A stretch of DNA of 10,390 bases from JBHIBA01 sp046758845 (GCA_046758845.1 JBHIBA010000154.1:1-10390), one strand, 5' to 3'; counted from the stretch's first letter, positions 1-6,610 are shown. Program-made: numbers and translations. Notes: generated by a model from the sequence alone, not told the origin.

Positions 1-228
1 CTTACGCGGCCGTCAAGAGTTTTCCGGGGGGTCTGGGGGGGCCGGACGCACCGCGTCAGGTTTCTGCACTGGTGTGCCTGGTTGACCACCTCTCGGAAGG
101 TGTGCGCCAAAGACGCCCAGCTTAAGCGCACATACCTCCAACCGCAGTTCGGCCGGCACGCAAGTGCCCAAAAAGGCCCCCAGAATCTCTTTTTCTCAAT
201 GTGAAGGGGCGCAGTGCCGGTGGAGAGT

Positions 229-1161
229 TTAACCCTGGACTTTTCCGGCGGGCGCGGCCGCCTGCGGCCTGGCGCAGGCCCCCGGCTTGGCCAGGCTTTC
301 GGCGTTTCGGTTGGCGATCTTTTCGGCGACGTCGCGCGGGAGGGTCTTCAGCCACACGCGGTAACCATCCAGCGTTTCCGGCAGGAGGTCCCATTGGGTG
401 TGGGTCCAGGTGTCCGTTCCCACGAGGAAGCGGTCCGGGTGACGAAGGAGCAAGGCTTGCCATTCGGGTATCAAGGCGCCGCTATGGGATACGTCCCACC
501 GCAGGGAAAGCTCGACCCACAGGTTGGCGTGCCGGTCCAGAAGCTTTCCGACGGTTTCCGGACCTGAGGTCATCCCCGCATGGGCCCACAGGACGCAGAC
601 CCCAGGCTTCAGGCGCGCGATCTGCTCTATGGCCACCTCGTCCGTGTGAGCGTGGAGGAAGAGGTTTTCCTTGACCGCGAGGGCCGCAACTTGCCGGAAG
701 ACCTCGGAGCTCACGTCGCCCGGCCCCACGTGGAACTCCCCGATCCCGCGGTAAATGCCTCGCCTCTTTCGGATTCGTTCCTTGAGATAGGCCGGGATTT
801 CGGGGTCCCGGAGCCAGGAGCCCATGTCCTCCCGCGTCCGGTAGGGCCGAAGGACGGGGACGACGAGTTGGGAGTCCCGCCTGAACAGCCGGAGGGTTCC
901 TTCGTCGGGCGTGCTGGAGACGAAGGCCCGGTTGACGCCAGCCCGTTTCAGAATCTTCAGGACCGCATCCGGCGAGTAAATTTCCCAATGGGACCGGCTG
1001 TAGTGGATGTGGGCGTCGAAGATGGGGAGCTGCTGTCCGAGCGCCGGTCTTGGGAGCAGGAGCAGCGCGAGGGCGAGGATTCCCGAAAGGAGAATATTCT
1101 TCTCGTCGAGGAGGCAGGACCTTCGCAAAGTCAAGAGATAAAAATTGGCTTTAGATTTCAT
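229..1161 (-). CDS. Exported amidohydrolase (amidohydrolase_2-type TIM barrel)
   Basis: Probable metal-dependent hydrolase of the amidohydrolase superfamily; substrate unknown. I start it at the ATG at 1161 because GGAG lies 9 nt upstream (1170-1173); an in-frame TTG at 1176 would add five residues. Counting from this ATG (310 aa), a hydrophobic segment at about residues 24-41 ends in PALGQQ, which looks like a Sec signal with a long N-region, so the enzyme is probably periplasmic. Metal-ligand motifs are in family order: DAHIHY (His51, His53), GIGEFH (about 140-144), HAHTDE (His170, His172), WAHAG (His194) and GTDTW (Asp250). The catalytic set looks complete. The C-terminal tail (Ala/Pro/Gly-rich, about 295-310) is low complexity. 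It is transcribed away from the TPP operon and shares no operon with a neighbour in the window. The family is clear; the reaction is not. Confidence 0.88.
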   Translation of the reverse strand: MKSKANFYLLTLRRSCLLDEKNILLSGILALALLLLPRPALGQQLPIFDAHIHYSRSHWEIYSPDAVLKILKRAGVNRAFVSSTPDEGTLRLFRRDSQLVVPVLRPYRTREDMGSWLRDPEIPAYLKERIRKRRGIYRGIGEFHVGPGDVSSEVFRQVAALAVKENLFLHAHTDEVAIEQIARLKPGVCVLWAHAGMTSGPETVGKLLDRHANLWVELSLRWDVSHSGALIPEWQALLLRHPDRFLVGTDTWTHTQWDLLPETLDGYRVWLKTLPRDVAEKIANRNAESLAKPGACARPQAAAPAGKVQG

Positions 1162-1643
1162 GAAGTCTATCTCCAAGTTGCCGCTTAGGGTTTCACGCCC
1201 GACGGGACCATTCGGTCGTGAGGGTCGGCGGACGGATGAGGCATCGCGTCCAAGTCATTATCCATTTCAGCCTTCGATCCTTTCCTTCATTCTAACGGCA
1301 TCTTCGAACATACTCGTGTTGCTGAAAAGGAGGTACGCCCCTCGTATTCGCCGCAATAGCCAAAAAGCCTGTTCAAATCCCGGTCGGGATATCGATATCG
1401 ATAGCCGCCGATTCCATGAAGACGAGAGTAGGCGATATTCCCGAATGTGAGCCAGCGATCGAAGGGAGAACACCGCACCCTCCTTCTTGGACTATAGCGC
1501 AAATTCTTGATCAGGCCTCGGCCGTTGACAAGACCGCTTATATCGACACGATATTGAGACAGGATTCACGACTGAGTAGAGGGTCAGTTTGGGACGGATT
1601 GAGCCCCGTACGCAGCTTTGCCCGCGGCTCTGTCATCATTTGG
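1162..1643. other. Intergenic stretch without a supported gene
   Basis: Between the divergent amidohydrolase and the first palindromic repeat I see no credible gene. Short open frames on both strands lack a start with a ribosome site and translate to low-quality sequence. Visible structure includes a perfect inverted repeat ATCCCG-GT-CGGGAT (1377-1390), overlapped by the palindrome GATATCGATATC (1388-1399). An isolated AAGGAGGT (1328-1335) has no start codon behind it. A perfect TTGACA at 1525-1530 has no well-spaced -10 box. The stretch looks like degraded intergenic DNA. Confidence 0.5.
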
Positions 1644-1757
1644 TGTAGCCCCGATCTGAGCGAGGACCTGGGTCTGAGCGGAGATCGGGGCGCGCCCGGC
1701 CGCGATTTCCGCGGAGCCTGCACTGAGCGAAGCGAATGTGCTCAAATCGCGGCTACA
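1644..1757 (+). repeat. Palindromic MITE/REP-doublet element, copy 1
   Basis: A 114-bp element bounded by imperfect terminal inverted repeats: TGTAGCCCCGATCTGAG (1644-1660) and CTCAAATCGCGGCTACA (1741-1757), 15 of 17 positions complementary. Inside are two hairpins in tandem: CCCCGATCT (1649-1657) with AGATCGGGG (1682-1690), and CCGCGATTT (1700-1708) with AAATCGCGG (1744-1752). A related element with the same hairpin order lies at 6419-6571 in reverse orientation, so this is a dispersed family. It encodes nothing and probably depends on a transposase elsewhere. This assignment rests on structure and the second copy, not on a named family. Confidence 0.8.
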
Positions 1758-1814
1758 ATGGAAGAGGGCGGGGTTCATTCAGCAAACTGCCCCACTACCC
1801 ACTACTGAGTGCTC

Positions 1815-1843
1815 TTGACCACAGGTCAGACATGCCATAGATT
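1815..1843 (+). promoter_or_regulatory. Sigma70-like promoter of the TPP-riboswitch operon
   Basis: A -35 box TTGACC (1815-1820, 5 of 6 consensus) is separated by exactly 17 nt from a -10 box TAGATT (1838-1843, 4 of 6). The predicted start, near 1850, falls a few bases before the first riboswitch stem at 1858. The position relative to the aptamer is the strongest argument for it. Confidence 0.6.
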
Positions 1844-1857
1844 AGGCTTAAGGAAAA

Positions 1858-1940
1858 CCGCTAGGGGTGTCTCGCGCTGAGAGTCAGTCACCTGACAACC
1901 CTCCGAACCTGATCTGGGTAATGCCAGCGTAGGGAAGCGG
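1858..1940 (+). ncRNA. TPP riboswitch (THI element)
   Basis: The classical THI-box core is present: GGGGTG (1864-1869), CTGAGAG (1878-1884), then ACCTGATCTGGGTAATGCC and AGCGTAGGGA (about 1907-1935). The closing helix P1 is CCGCT (1858-1862) with AGCGG (1936-1940). In this family the aptamer binds thiamin pyrophosphate. Here it is followed by an intrinsic terminator (2005-2037), so TPP binding is inferred to stop transcription before the downstream permease gene. It identifies the downstream transporter as thiamin-related. Confidence 0.97.
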
Positions 1941-2004
1941 AAGATCATCCGATTTCGCTGTGGGCTCCCGTCTCACCCAAGGGCTCCCAAGCAATCGCAT
2001 CTTC

Positions 2005-2037
2005 GGCCGTTTCCCTCTTCCGGGAGACGGCCTTTTT
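2005..2037 (+). terminator. Riboswitch-controlled intrinsic terminator (attenuator)
   Basis: GGCCGTTTCCC (2005-2015) pairs with GGGAGACGGCC (2022-2032) over 11 bp with one T-G wobble. The loop is 6 nt and five T residues follow (2033-2037). A competing pairing is visible: CCGTCTC (1968-1974), between aptamer and terminator, is fully complementary to GAGACGG (2024-2030) in the terminator's 3' arm and can act as antiterminator. This fits a TPP-off transcription-attenuation switch. How the aptamer disrupts the antiterminator is not evident. Confidence 0.9.
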
Positions 2038-2152
2038 GTTGAGAGAAGAAACACGCGCGGCGGTTGAAGAGGCGACGGGGAAACCGTCCGAGGTCCGGGG
2101 AAAAGGAGAGCCGGCGGGCGAGAGGCAGGGCCGCCCGACGTCCGGCCCCGAA

Positions 2153-2980
2153 ATGTCCGGCGATAGTCTGGAGGCGGCTCCCGCGCGCCGGGATCGGCCC
2201 AGGAGGGTCCTTCCGGGCCGGTCGCTGCCGATAAGCGACTACGCCGCCCCCGCGCTTCTCCTCCTGGCGTTCCTGATCCTCTGGCAGGCGGCGGTGGCCG
2301 TCTTCCACCTGCCGCACTACATCCTTCCCTCCCCCCTCCGGGTCTTCCAGACCATAGGCCAGGCGTGGGACGTCCTCCTGCTCCATACGACCCGGACGAT
2401 CGTCGAGGTCCTGGCCGGCTTCGCCGCGGCGCTAGCGGCGGGACTGGGGCTGGCCGTCCTCATCACGTATTCGGCCGTCCTGAAAAGGGCTCTCTACCCC
2501 CTGGTGATCGCTTCGCAGACGGTTCCGGTCATCGCCATCGCGCCCCTTCTTATCGTGTGGTTCGGCTACGACATGATGCCCAAGGTGGTGATGACGGCCC
2601 TCATCGCCTTCTTCCCCGTCGTGGTCAACACCGTTGACGGACTGGAGACCACCGACGCGGATCTCTTGGACCTCATGCGGCTGCTTCGAGCGAATTGGTG
2701 GCAGACCTTCCGCAAGGTGCGTTTTCCGGGGGCGCTTCCGTTTATCTTCTCAGGGATGAAGATCGCGGCCGCGGTGAGCGTCATCGGGGCCGTCATCGGG
2801 GAGTGGGTCGGCGCGGACAGGGGGCTCGGATTTTTGATGATCCGGGCCAACGCCCAGCTCCGGACGGACTTGATCTTCGCCTCCATCGTCATCCTATCGG
2901 CCATGGGAGTGGTCCTGTTTCTGGCTGTGAGCGCGCTGGAGCGGATCAGCATGCCCTGGGAAAAAGGGAAGGGAGACTGA
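2153..2980 (+). CDS. ABC transporter permease, thiamin-precursor type (ThiX-like)
   Basis: Integral membrane permease of the binding-protein-dependent family that includes SsuC, TauC and ThiX. From the ATG at 2153 it is 275 aa, typical for the family, with about six hydrophobic segments; the first is around residues 31-51 (APALLLLAFLILWQ). The cytoplasmic loop at about 161-200 (ETTDADLLDLMRLL to FRKVRFPGALP) matches the EAA loop that docks the ATPase. The frame stays open to a TTG at 2036, but that codon begins inside the terminator's T-tract and would add a polar, membrane-free 39-residue tail. No strong ribosome site precedes 2153, so the start is uncertain. It follows the TPP riboswitch, and the substrate-binding protein begins 61 nt downstream. 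No ATPase gene is adjacent. The thiamin-pyrimidine specificity is inferred from the riboswitch and the next gene. Confidence 0.9.
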   Translation: MSGDSLEAAPARRDRPRRVLPGRSLPISDYAAPALLLLAFLILWQAAVAVFHLPHYILPSPLRVFQTIGQAWDVLLLHTTRTIVEVLAGFAAALAAGLGLAVLITYSAVLKRALYPLVIASQTVPVIAIAPLLIVWFGYDMMPKVVMTALIAFFPVVVNTVDGLETTDADLLDLMRLLRANWWQTFRKVRFPGALPFIFSGMKIAAAVSVIGAVIGEWVGADRGLGFLMIRANAQLRTDLIFASIVILSAMGVVLFLAVSALERISMPWEKGKGD

Positions 2981-3041
2981 GCGCACCCGGCGGCTTCTCG
3001 CCCCGGGGAACCTCGGTCAAACGAAAGGGAGACTGACTGAG

Positions 3042-4037
3042 ATGCGGCGCCGGTGGATTCAGCGACTTTTCATCGCCTTGCTTCTCTTGCTGGGATGGAC
3101 CTTGCCGCACGCGGGGCTCGGGCCGGGCGCGGCCTCGGCCGAAGACAAAGTGAGCCTTCGGCTGGATTGGACTCCGTGGTCCCTTCACACGTTCCTCTTC
3201 GTGGCGCAGGAGAAGGGATACTTCAAACAAGAGAATCTGCGAATCCGCCTCTACGTCCCCGCCCATCCCGAGGACACGCTAAAACTGGTCGGCGTGGGTG
3301 AGGACCACTTCGGCCTGAGCTATCAGACCGACACCATCATCGGCCGGTCCGAAGGGCTGCCCGTCGTATCGGTTGCGGCCGTGGTCCAGCACCCCCTCAA
3401 CGTCATGCTGACGATGAAGGAATCCGGGCTGACGCATCCCAGGCAGCTCAAGGGCAAGAAAATCGGGTCGCCCATGATCCCCTCCGATGACGCCTTCCTG
3501 AAGACCATCGCCCGGAAAAACGGCCTGACGATGAAGGACTTCCGCGTGGTGAACGTGGGGTTCAACCTCGTTCCGCCCCTTCTTCAGGGAAGCGTGGACG
3601 CCGTCATCGGGACTTACTGGGTGTGGGAGAAGGTCCAGATCGAGCTGGAGGGCAAGGAGGTCAACGTCATCCGGCTCACCGACCACGGCGTGCCCGATTT
3701 TTACGAGTCGGTTATGATCACGAGCGACGGCCTGATCCGGAAGAGCCCGGCCCTGATCCGCCGCTTCCTGCGCGCCTCCGGCAAAGGCTGGAAGTTCGTC
3801 ATGGACCGGCCGGAAGAAGCCTTGCAGATTTTGCTAAAGAGAAACAAAGATCTCCGGACGGACCTGGCCCGGCGGGCCATCCACCTCCTCATCCCCCTCG
3901 TGCGGGAGGGCGTACCTAAGGTGGGGTGGCAGACGGAGGAGAAGTGGCGCGAGTTGCGGGATTACATGTTGCAGAGTCAACTGATCCGCAAGAGCGTCCC
4001 CGTGAAGTCCCTGTTCACTACGGCCTTCCTTCCGTGA
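3042..4037 (+). CDS. ABC transporter substrate-binding protein, NMT1/THI5-like (ThiY-like)
   Basis: A 331-aa periplasmic binding protein. The ATG at 3042 is preceded by GGGAG about 10 nt upstream. An N-terminal Sec signal (MRRR, hydrophobic core at about 9-20, cleavage likely after ASA at residue 33) is followed by the family's opening motif LDWTPWSLHTFLFVAQEKGYF (41-61), comparable to the LDW-P-x-NH-GxxxA-xxGxF signature of NMT1/THI5 and ThiY proteins. QLKGKKIGSP (about 135-145) and DAVIGTYWVWE (about 187-197) fit the two-lobed fold. Characterised ThiY relatives bind N-formyl-4-amino-5-aminomethyl-2-methylpyrimidine for thiamin salvage. The TPP riboswitch makes a pyrimidine precursor the likeliest ligand, but the family also carries other ligands (sulfonates, riboflavin precursors). 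It probably works with the upstream permease; the ATPase must come from elsewhere. Confidence 0.9.
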   Translation: MRRRWIQRLFIALLLLLGWTLPHAGLGPGAASAEDKVSLRLDWTPWSLHTFLFVAQEKGYFKQENLRIRLYVPAHPEDTLKLVGVGEDHFGLSYQTDTIIGRSEGLPVVSVAAVVQHPLNVMLTMKESGLTHPRQLKGKKIGSPMIPSDDAFLKTIARKNGLTMKDFRVVNVGFNLVPPLLQGSVDAVIGTYWVWEKVQIELEGKEVNVIRLTDHGVPDFYESVMITSDGLIRKSPALIRRFLRASGKGWKFVMDRPEEALQILLKRNKDLRTDLARRAIHLLIPLVREGVPKVGWQTEEKWRELRDYMLQSQLIRKSVPVKSLFTTAFLP

Positions 4038-4074
4038 AGCGTAAGGGGGTCGGCAACGAGTCGGGAGAATTCTC

Positions 4075-5232
4075 TTGAGCGCGTCCGCCGCGAACGCTTC
4101 TGATCGATTGACCCCCGGATTTGCCACGCCCGAAGGCACGGCCGCCTACCGGGACCGCCTCGCCGGAAAGGCCGCCGACGGGCATTTCCGCCCCTACCGG
4201 GACCTCTGGGTCTCCTCCATCGGCATCGGCACTTACCTGGGGGAAGAGGATGAGGAGACCGACCGGCTCAACCGCGAGGCCGTGGGCCGGTGTCTGGAGC
4301 TGGGGTGCAACGTCATCGACACGTCCATCAACTACCGGAGCCAGCGGAGCGAGCGGTCCATCGGCCAGGCCCTTCGGGCCTTGTTCTCTCAGGGGAAGGC
4401 CCAACGGGAAGAAGTCGTCGTCGCCACCAAGGGGGGCTTCCTCCCCTTTGACGGATCGCAGCCCGCCGGCCGGGACGAGTTTGTCGGCTACGTCGTCAAG
4501 ACCTTCCTGAAACCGGGGATCATTCAGACCGAGGACATCGTCGGCGGCTGCCACTGCATGACACCCGCTTACCTCCAGCACCAGCTTGACGCCAGCCGGA
4601 GAAACCTGGGCTTCGAGTGCCTGGACGTTTACTACCTGCACAACCCGGAAACGCAGTTGCAGGAAATCAGCCGGGAGGAGTTCATCTCGCGGATCAGGGC
4701 CGCATTCGAGACGCTTGAGCAGAACGTGAGCGAAGGGAAGATCCGGGTCTACGGGACGGCGACCTGGACGGGGTACCGCCAGAAGCCCGAAGAGAAGGAT
4801 TATTTATCTTTGGCCGACCTGGTCCAGGCCGCCGAGGAAGTGGGCGGCGAGGACCACCACTTCCGCGCCATCCAGCTTCCGCTCAACTTGGCCATGCCCG
4901 AGGCCATCGCTCTGAGCAACCAGCCGGTGGACGGAGAGATGCTGTCTCTTCTGGATGCCGCGGAGCACTTCGGGATCTCCGTCATGGCCAGCGCCTCGAT
5001 CTTCCAGGGCCGCGTGGCGCAGAACCTGCCGACGTTCGTGTCCGAGGCGTTTCCGGGGTTCACGACCGACGCCCAGCGGGCGATCCAGTTCGTTCGTTCC
5101 ACGCCGGGCATGACGGTGGCGTTGGTGGGGATGAAGCAGCCAGCCCACATCGAGGAGGACCTGGCCGTCGCCGCCGTCTCCCCCGCGTCCGCCGGGGATT
5201 ACATGAAGCTCTTCCGCTCAACGGGAGACTGA
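4075..5232 (+). CDS. Aldo/keto reductase family oxidoreductase
   Basis: A 385-aa NAD(P)H-dependent aldo/keto reductase, presumably cytoplasmic (no signal peptide). It begins at TTG 4075 with GGGAG (4063-4067) 7 nt upstream. The catalytic tetrad is intact: Asp82 and Tyr87 (VIDTSINYR), Lys119 (VATKGG) and His189 (YYLHNPE). The C-terminal stretch TPGMTVALVGMKQPAHIEE matches the cofactor-binding end of the family. Compared with typical members of about 320 aa it has an acidic and polar N-terminal extension (about 1-43) and an insertion after the Lys motif (about 122-165, including GGCHCM). It starts 37 nt after the binding-protein gene with no terminator between, so it is probably in the TPP-controlled operon. 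No established thiamin step uses this family, so its substrate is open. Part of its 3' end recurs at 6184-6272. Confidence 0.92.
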   Translation: MSASAANASDRLTPGFATPEGTAAYRDRLAGKAADGHFRPYRDLWVSSIGIGTYLGEEDEETDRLNREAVGRCLELGCNVIDTSINYRSQRSERSIGQALRALFSQGKAQREEVVVATKGGFLPFDGSQPAGRDEFVGYVVKTFLKPGIIQTEDIVGGCHCMTPAYLQHQLDASRRNLGFECLDVYYLHNPETQLQEISREEFISRIRAAFETLEQNVSEGKIRVYGTATWTGYRQKPEEKDYLSLADLVQAAEEVGGEDHHFRAIQLPLNLAMPEAIALSNQPVDGEMLSLLDAAEHFGISVMASASIFQGRVAQNLPTFVSEAFPGFTTDAQRAIQFVRSTPGMTVALVGMKQPAHIEEDLAVAAVSPASAGDYMKLFRSTGD

Positions 5233-5301
5233 ACCGGCTCTGTTCCCTCTCAAAAGGACCCAACCGGACCGAATTTTCCGCAGTAAAATCCTTGCGATGT
5301 C

Positions 5302-6186
5302 TTGAGAGATGGAGGCGGGGAGGACCTCGTTACGCGGCGATTGAGCAGTTTGGACTATCGCAGCAGCCGGCGTACCCATCGTGGCCTATGGGTCGCGGTT
5401 AAAATCGTTGGGCTTGGCCTCATCCTCTTGCTGGCGGGGTGCGCCCAACAAGTCCGATTCCCCAGTGCATCTGCCGCCAAGCCCGACATGTTGGTTGGGA
5501 CCCTCTACCGTCCTCAAGGGACGGGTCCGTTTCCTGCCGTGGTGCTGCTTCATGGCTGCGGTGGTCTGCGCGAATATCATACGAATTGGGCTTTGTGGCT
5601 CAAGGCCGAAGGCTACGTTTCCTTCTTGGTGGACAGTTTTTTCACCCGCGGCATCGATAATGTATGCAGCCCCTCTGACTTCTGGAAACTAAGCACGGGT
5701 GACCGCGTCTGGGACGCCTTTGGGGCGGTGGCCTATCTGCGCTCGTTGCCGTTCGTAAATCACAACCGCATCGGGGTGATTGGCTGGTCACATGGCGGCA
5801 TGGCGGCCTTGCAGGCCGGCAGCGAGGGACTCGGGAAAGTGGCCCAACCCGGCTCAGGCGGCTTTCGGGCGGTTGTGGCCTTCTATCCCAGGTGTGATGG
5901 ATTTCTCGCCGCCGATACCATCCCCCTCCTGCTCCTGCTCGGAGAGTTGGACGACTGGACGCCGTCTATGCCGTGTGTGGAGGGGGCCAAACAGCTCAGG
6001 GAAGACGGTCGGACGGTGGTATGGAAGGTTTACCCCGGGGCCCACCATGGATTTGACAACGCTGCGTTGGGTGCTCGGACGATCAACTACTTCGGCCACA
6101 CCATAAGGTACGATCCGAGCGCCACACTAGACGCGAAGAACCGCCTTCGCGCCTTTCTGGAGCAGCATCTGCGGCGGTCTCCTTGA
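5302..6186 (+). CDS. Dienelactone hydrolase-family lipoprotein
   Basis: An alpha/beta hydrolase of the dienelactone hydrolase group, 294 aa from TTG 5302. A second in-frame TTG at 5341 is possible and has GGGGAGGA (5317-5324) upstream at a rather long spacing, so the start is unresolved. A basic segment (RRTHRGLW) leads into a hydrophobic stretch ending in the lipobox LLAGC, with lipidated Cys47 (numbering from 5302). The next residue is Ala, so an outer-membrane or periplasm-facing lipoprotein is likely. Catalytic elements are visible: oxyanion region LLHGCGG (82-88), nucleophile elbow GWSHGG (Ser163), Asp217/218 (GELDDW) and His248/249 (GAHHGFD). The nucleophile is Ser, not the Cys of classical dienelactone hydrolase, so the substrate is probably a different ester or lactone. 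It lies between the reductase gene and a copy of that gene's tail. Its base composition looks less GC-rich than the operon upstream. Confidence 0.88.
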   Translation: MRDGGGEDLVTRRLSSLDYRSSRRTHRGLWVAVKIVGLGLILLLAGCAQQVRFPSASAAKPDMLVGTLYRPQGTGPFPAVVLLHGCGGLREYHTNWALWLKAEGYVSFLVDSFFTRGIDNVCSPSDFWKLSTGDRVWDAFGAVAYLRSLPFVNHNRIGVIGWSHGGMAALQAGSEGLGKVAQPGSGGFRAVVAFYPRCDGFLAADTIPLLLLLGELDDWTPSMPCVEGAKQLREDGRTVVWKVYPGAHHGFDNAALGARTINYFGHTIRYDPSATLDAKNRLRAFLEQHLRRSP

Positions 6187-6272
6187 CGGGCTTGGTGGGG
6201 ATGAAGCAGCCCGCCTGCATCGAGGAGGCCCTGGCCGTCGCGGCCGTCTCCCCCGCATCCTCGGAGGATTAC
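6184..6272 (+). pseudogene. Fragment copy of the aldo/keto reductase 3' end
   Basis: Positions 6191-6270 align without gaps to 5121-5200 of the reductase gene with 70 of 80 bases identical. A probable 3-nt gap extends the match left to TGACGG (6184 against 5111). The reading frame is preserved: LVGMKQPACIEEALAVAAVS corresponds to LVGMKQPAHIEEDLAVAAVS. Similarity stops after GATTAC, and the frame then runs unrelated to a TGA at 6306-6308. No upstream body of the gene exists here; the hydrolase stop codon (6184-6186) overlaps the left edge. It is a decayed paralogue tail or a partial duplication. Confidence 0.85.
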
Positions 6273-6312
6273 CCGTACGCGGGGAGGCCTGACCCCATTC
6301 CTCTATGAAGGG

Positions 6313-6343
6313 TTTCGGGCGGGGACGGGGACCCGTCCCTACA
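6313..6343 (-). repeat. GTAGGG-type REP-like hairpin, copy a
   Basis: On the minus strand this reads TGTAGGGACGGG, a short loop, then CCCGCCCGAAA. It contains a perfect 8-bp stem, GGGACGGG (6322-6329) with CCCGTCCC (6332-6339). Its ends (TGTAGGG and CCGCCCGAA) match the copies at 6369 and 6637 in opposite orientation. Confidence 0.65.
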
Positions 6344-6368
6344 TTTCACGGTGTATGGCGTTCACTCC

Positions 6369-6397
6369 GTAGGGGCGGGCGTCCCTCCCCGCCCGAA
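6369..6397 (+). repeat. GTAGGG-type REP-like hairpin, copy b
   Basis: A 29-bp unit beginning GTAGGGGCGGG and ending CCCCGCCCGAA, with GGGCGGG able to pair with CCCGCCC. It is identical base for base to 6637-6665, 268 bp downstream. An outer CGTAGG (6368) and CCTACG (6405-6410) may extend the dyad. Confidence 0.8.
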
Positions 6398-6418
6398 TTG
6401 CGAACCTACGAAAGACCC

Positions 6419-6571
6419 CGTAGCCGCGATTTGAGCGCAGGGGCAAAGGCCCAAGTGGAAATCGCGGAAGTAGAGATGGTAGACGGGGCGTTTGCGCGGA
6501 TGGCATCTCGCGGCACAGCGGATGCCCCGATCTCCGCTCGGCCTCCGGCCTTCCCTCAGATCGGCGCTACA
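6419..6571 (-). repeat. Palindromic MITE/REP-doublet element, copy 2 (inverted)
   Basis: The ends are CGTAGCCGCGATTTGAG (6419-6435) and CTCAGATCGGCGCTACA (6555-6571), again near-complementary terminal inverted repeats. The hairpins are CCGCGATTT (6424-6432) with AAATCGCGG (6459-6467), and GCCCCGATCT (6524-6533) with AGATCGGCGC (6558-6567, one mismatch). Read on the minus strand it has the same order as 1644-1757, including GAGCGGAGATCGGGGC, with about 40 bp more in the middle. It is therefore an inverted relative of copy 1. Confidence 0.8.
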
Positions 6572-6590
6572 ATTTTTTTCTATTATGGTG

Positions 6591-6610
6591 GGCCGGTACA
6601 GGGACCGGCC
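6591..6610 (-). repeat. Diverged GTAGGG-type hairpin
   Basis: GGCCGGT (6591-6597) and ACCGGCC (6604-6610) form a perfect 7-bp stem with a 6-nt loop. On the minus strand the surrounding sequence, TGTACGGCCGGTCCCTGTAC followed by CGGCCC, resembles copies a-c in layout. It is probably a diverged member of the same family, with lower certainty. Confidence 0.45.

Noticed and set aside
1..204. Frame open from the window edge to a TGA at 202-204, possibly the end of a gene
   Set aside because: It has 67 codons, no recognisable motif and odd composition; other frames look equally plausible, so nothing supports a gene.
580..1188. 202-codon plus-strand open frame
   Set aside because: Antisense shadow of the amidohydrolase, which has conserved metal-ligand motifs.
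1287..1502. Minus-strand open frame rich in Tyr/Arg/Asp repeats
   Set aside because: The repeats come from the ATCGATATCGAT palindrome run; there is no supported start.
1525..1555. TTGACA with GATATT as a promoter
   Set aside because: The spacing is 19 nt with a weak -10 box, and a better placed promoter (1815-1843) serves the riboswitch.
1416..1808. 130-codon plus-strand open frame
   Set aside because: It reads through the palindromic repeat at 1644-1757, has no ribosome site and shows no protein-like motif.
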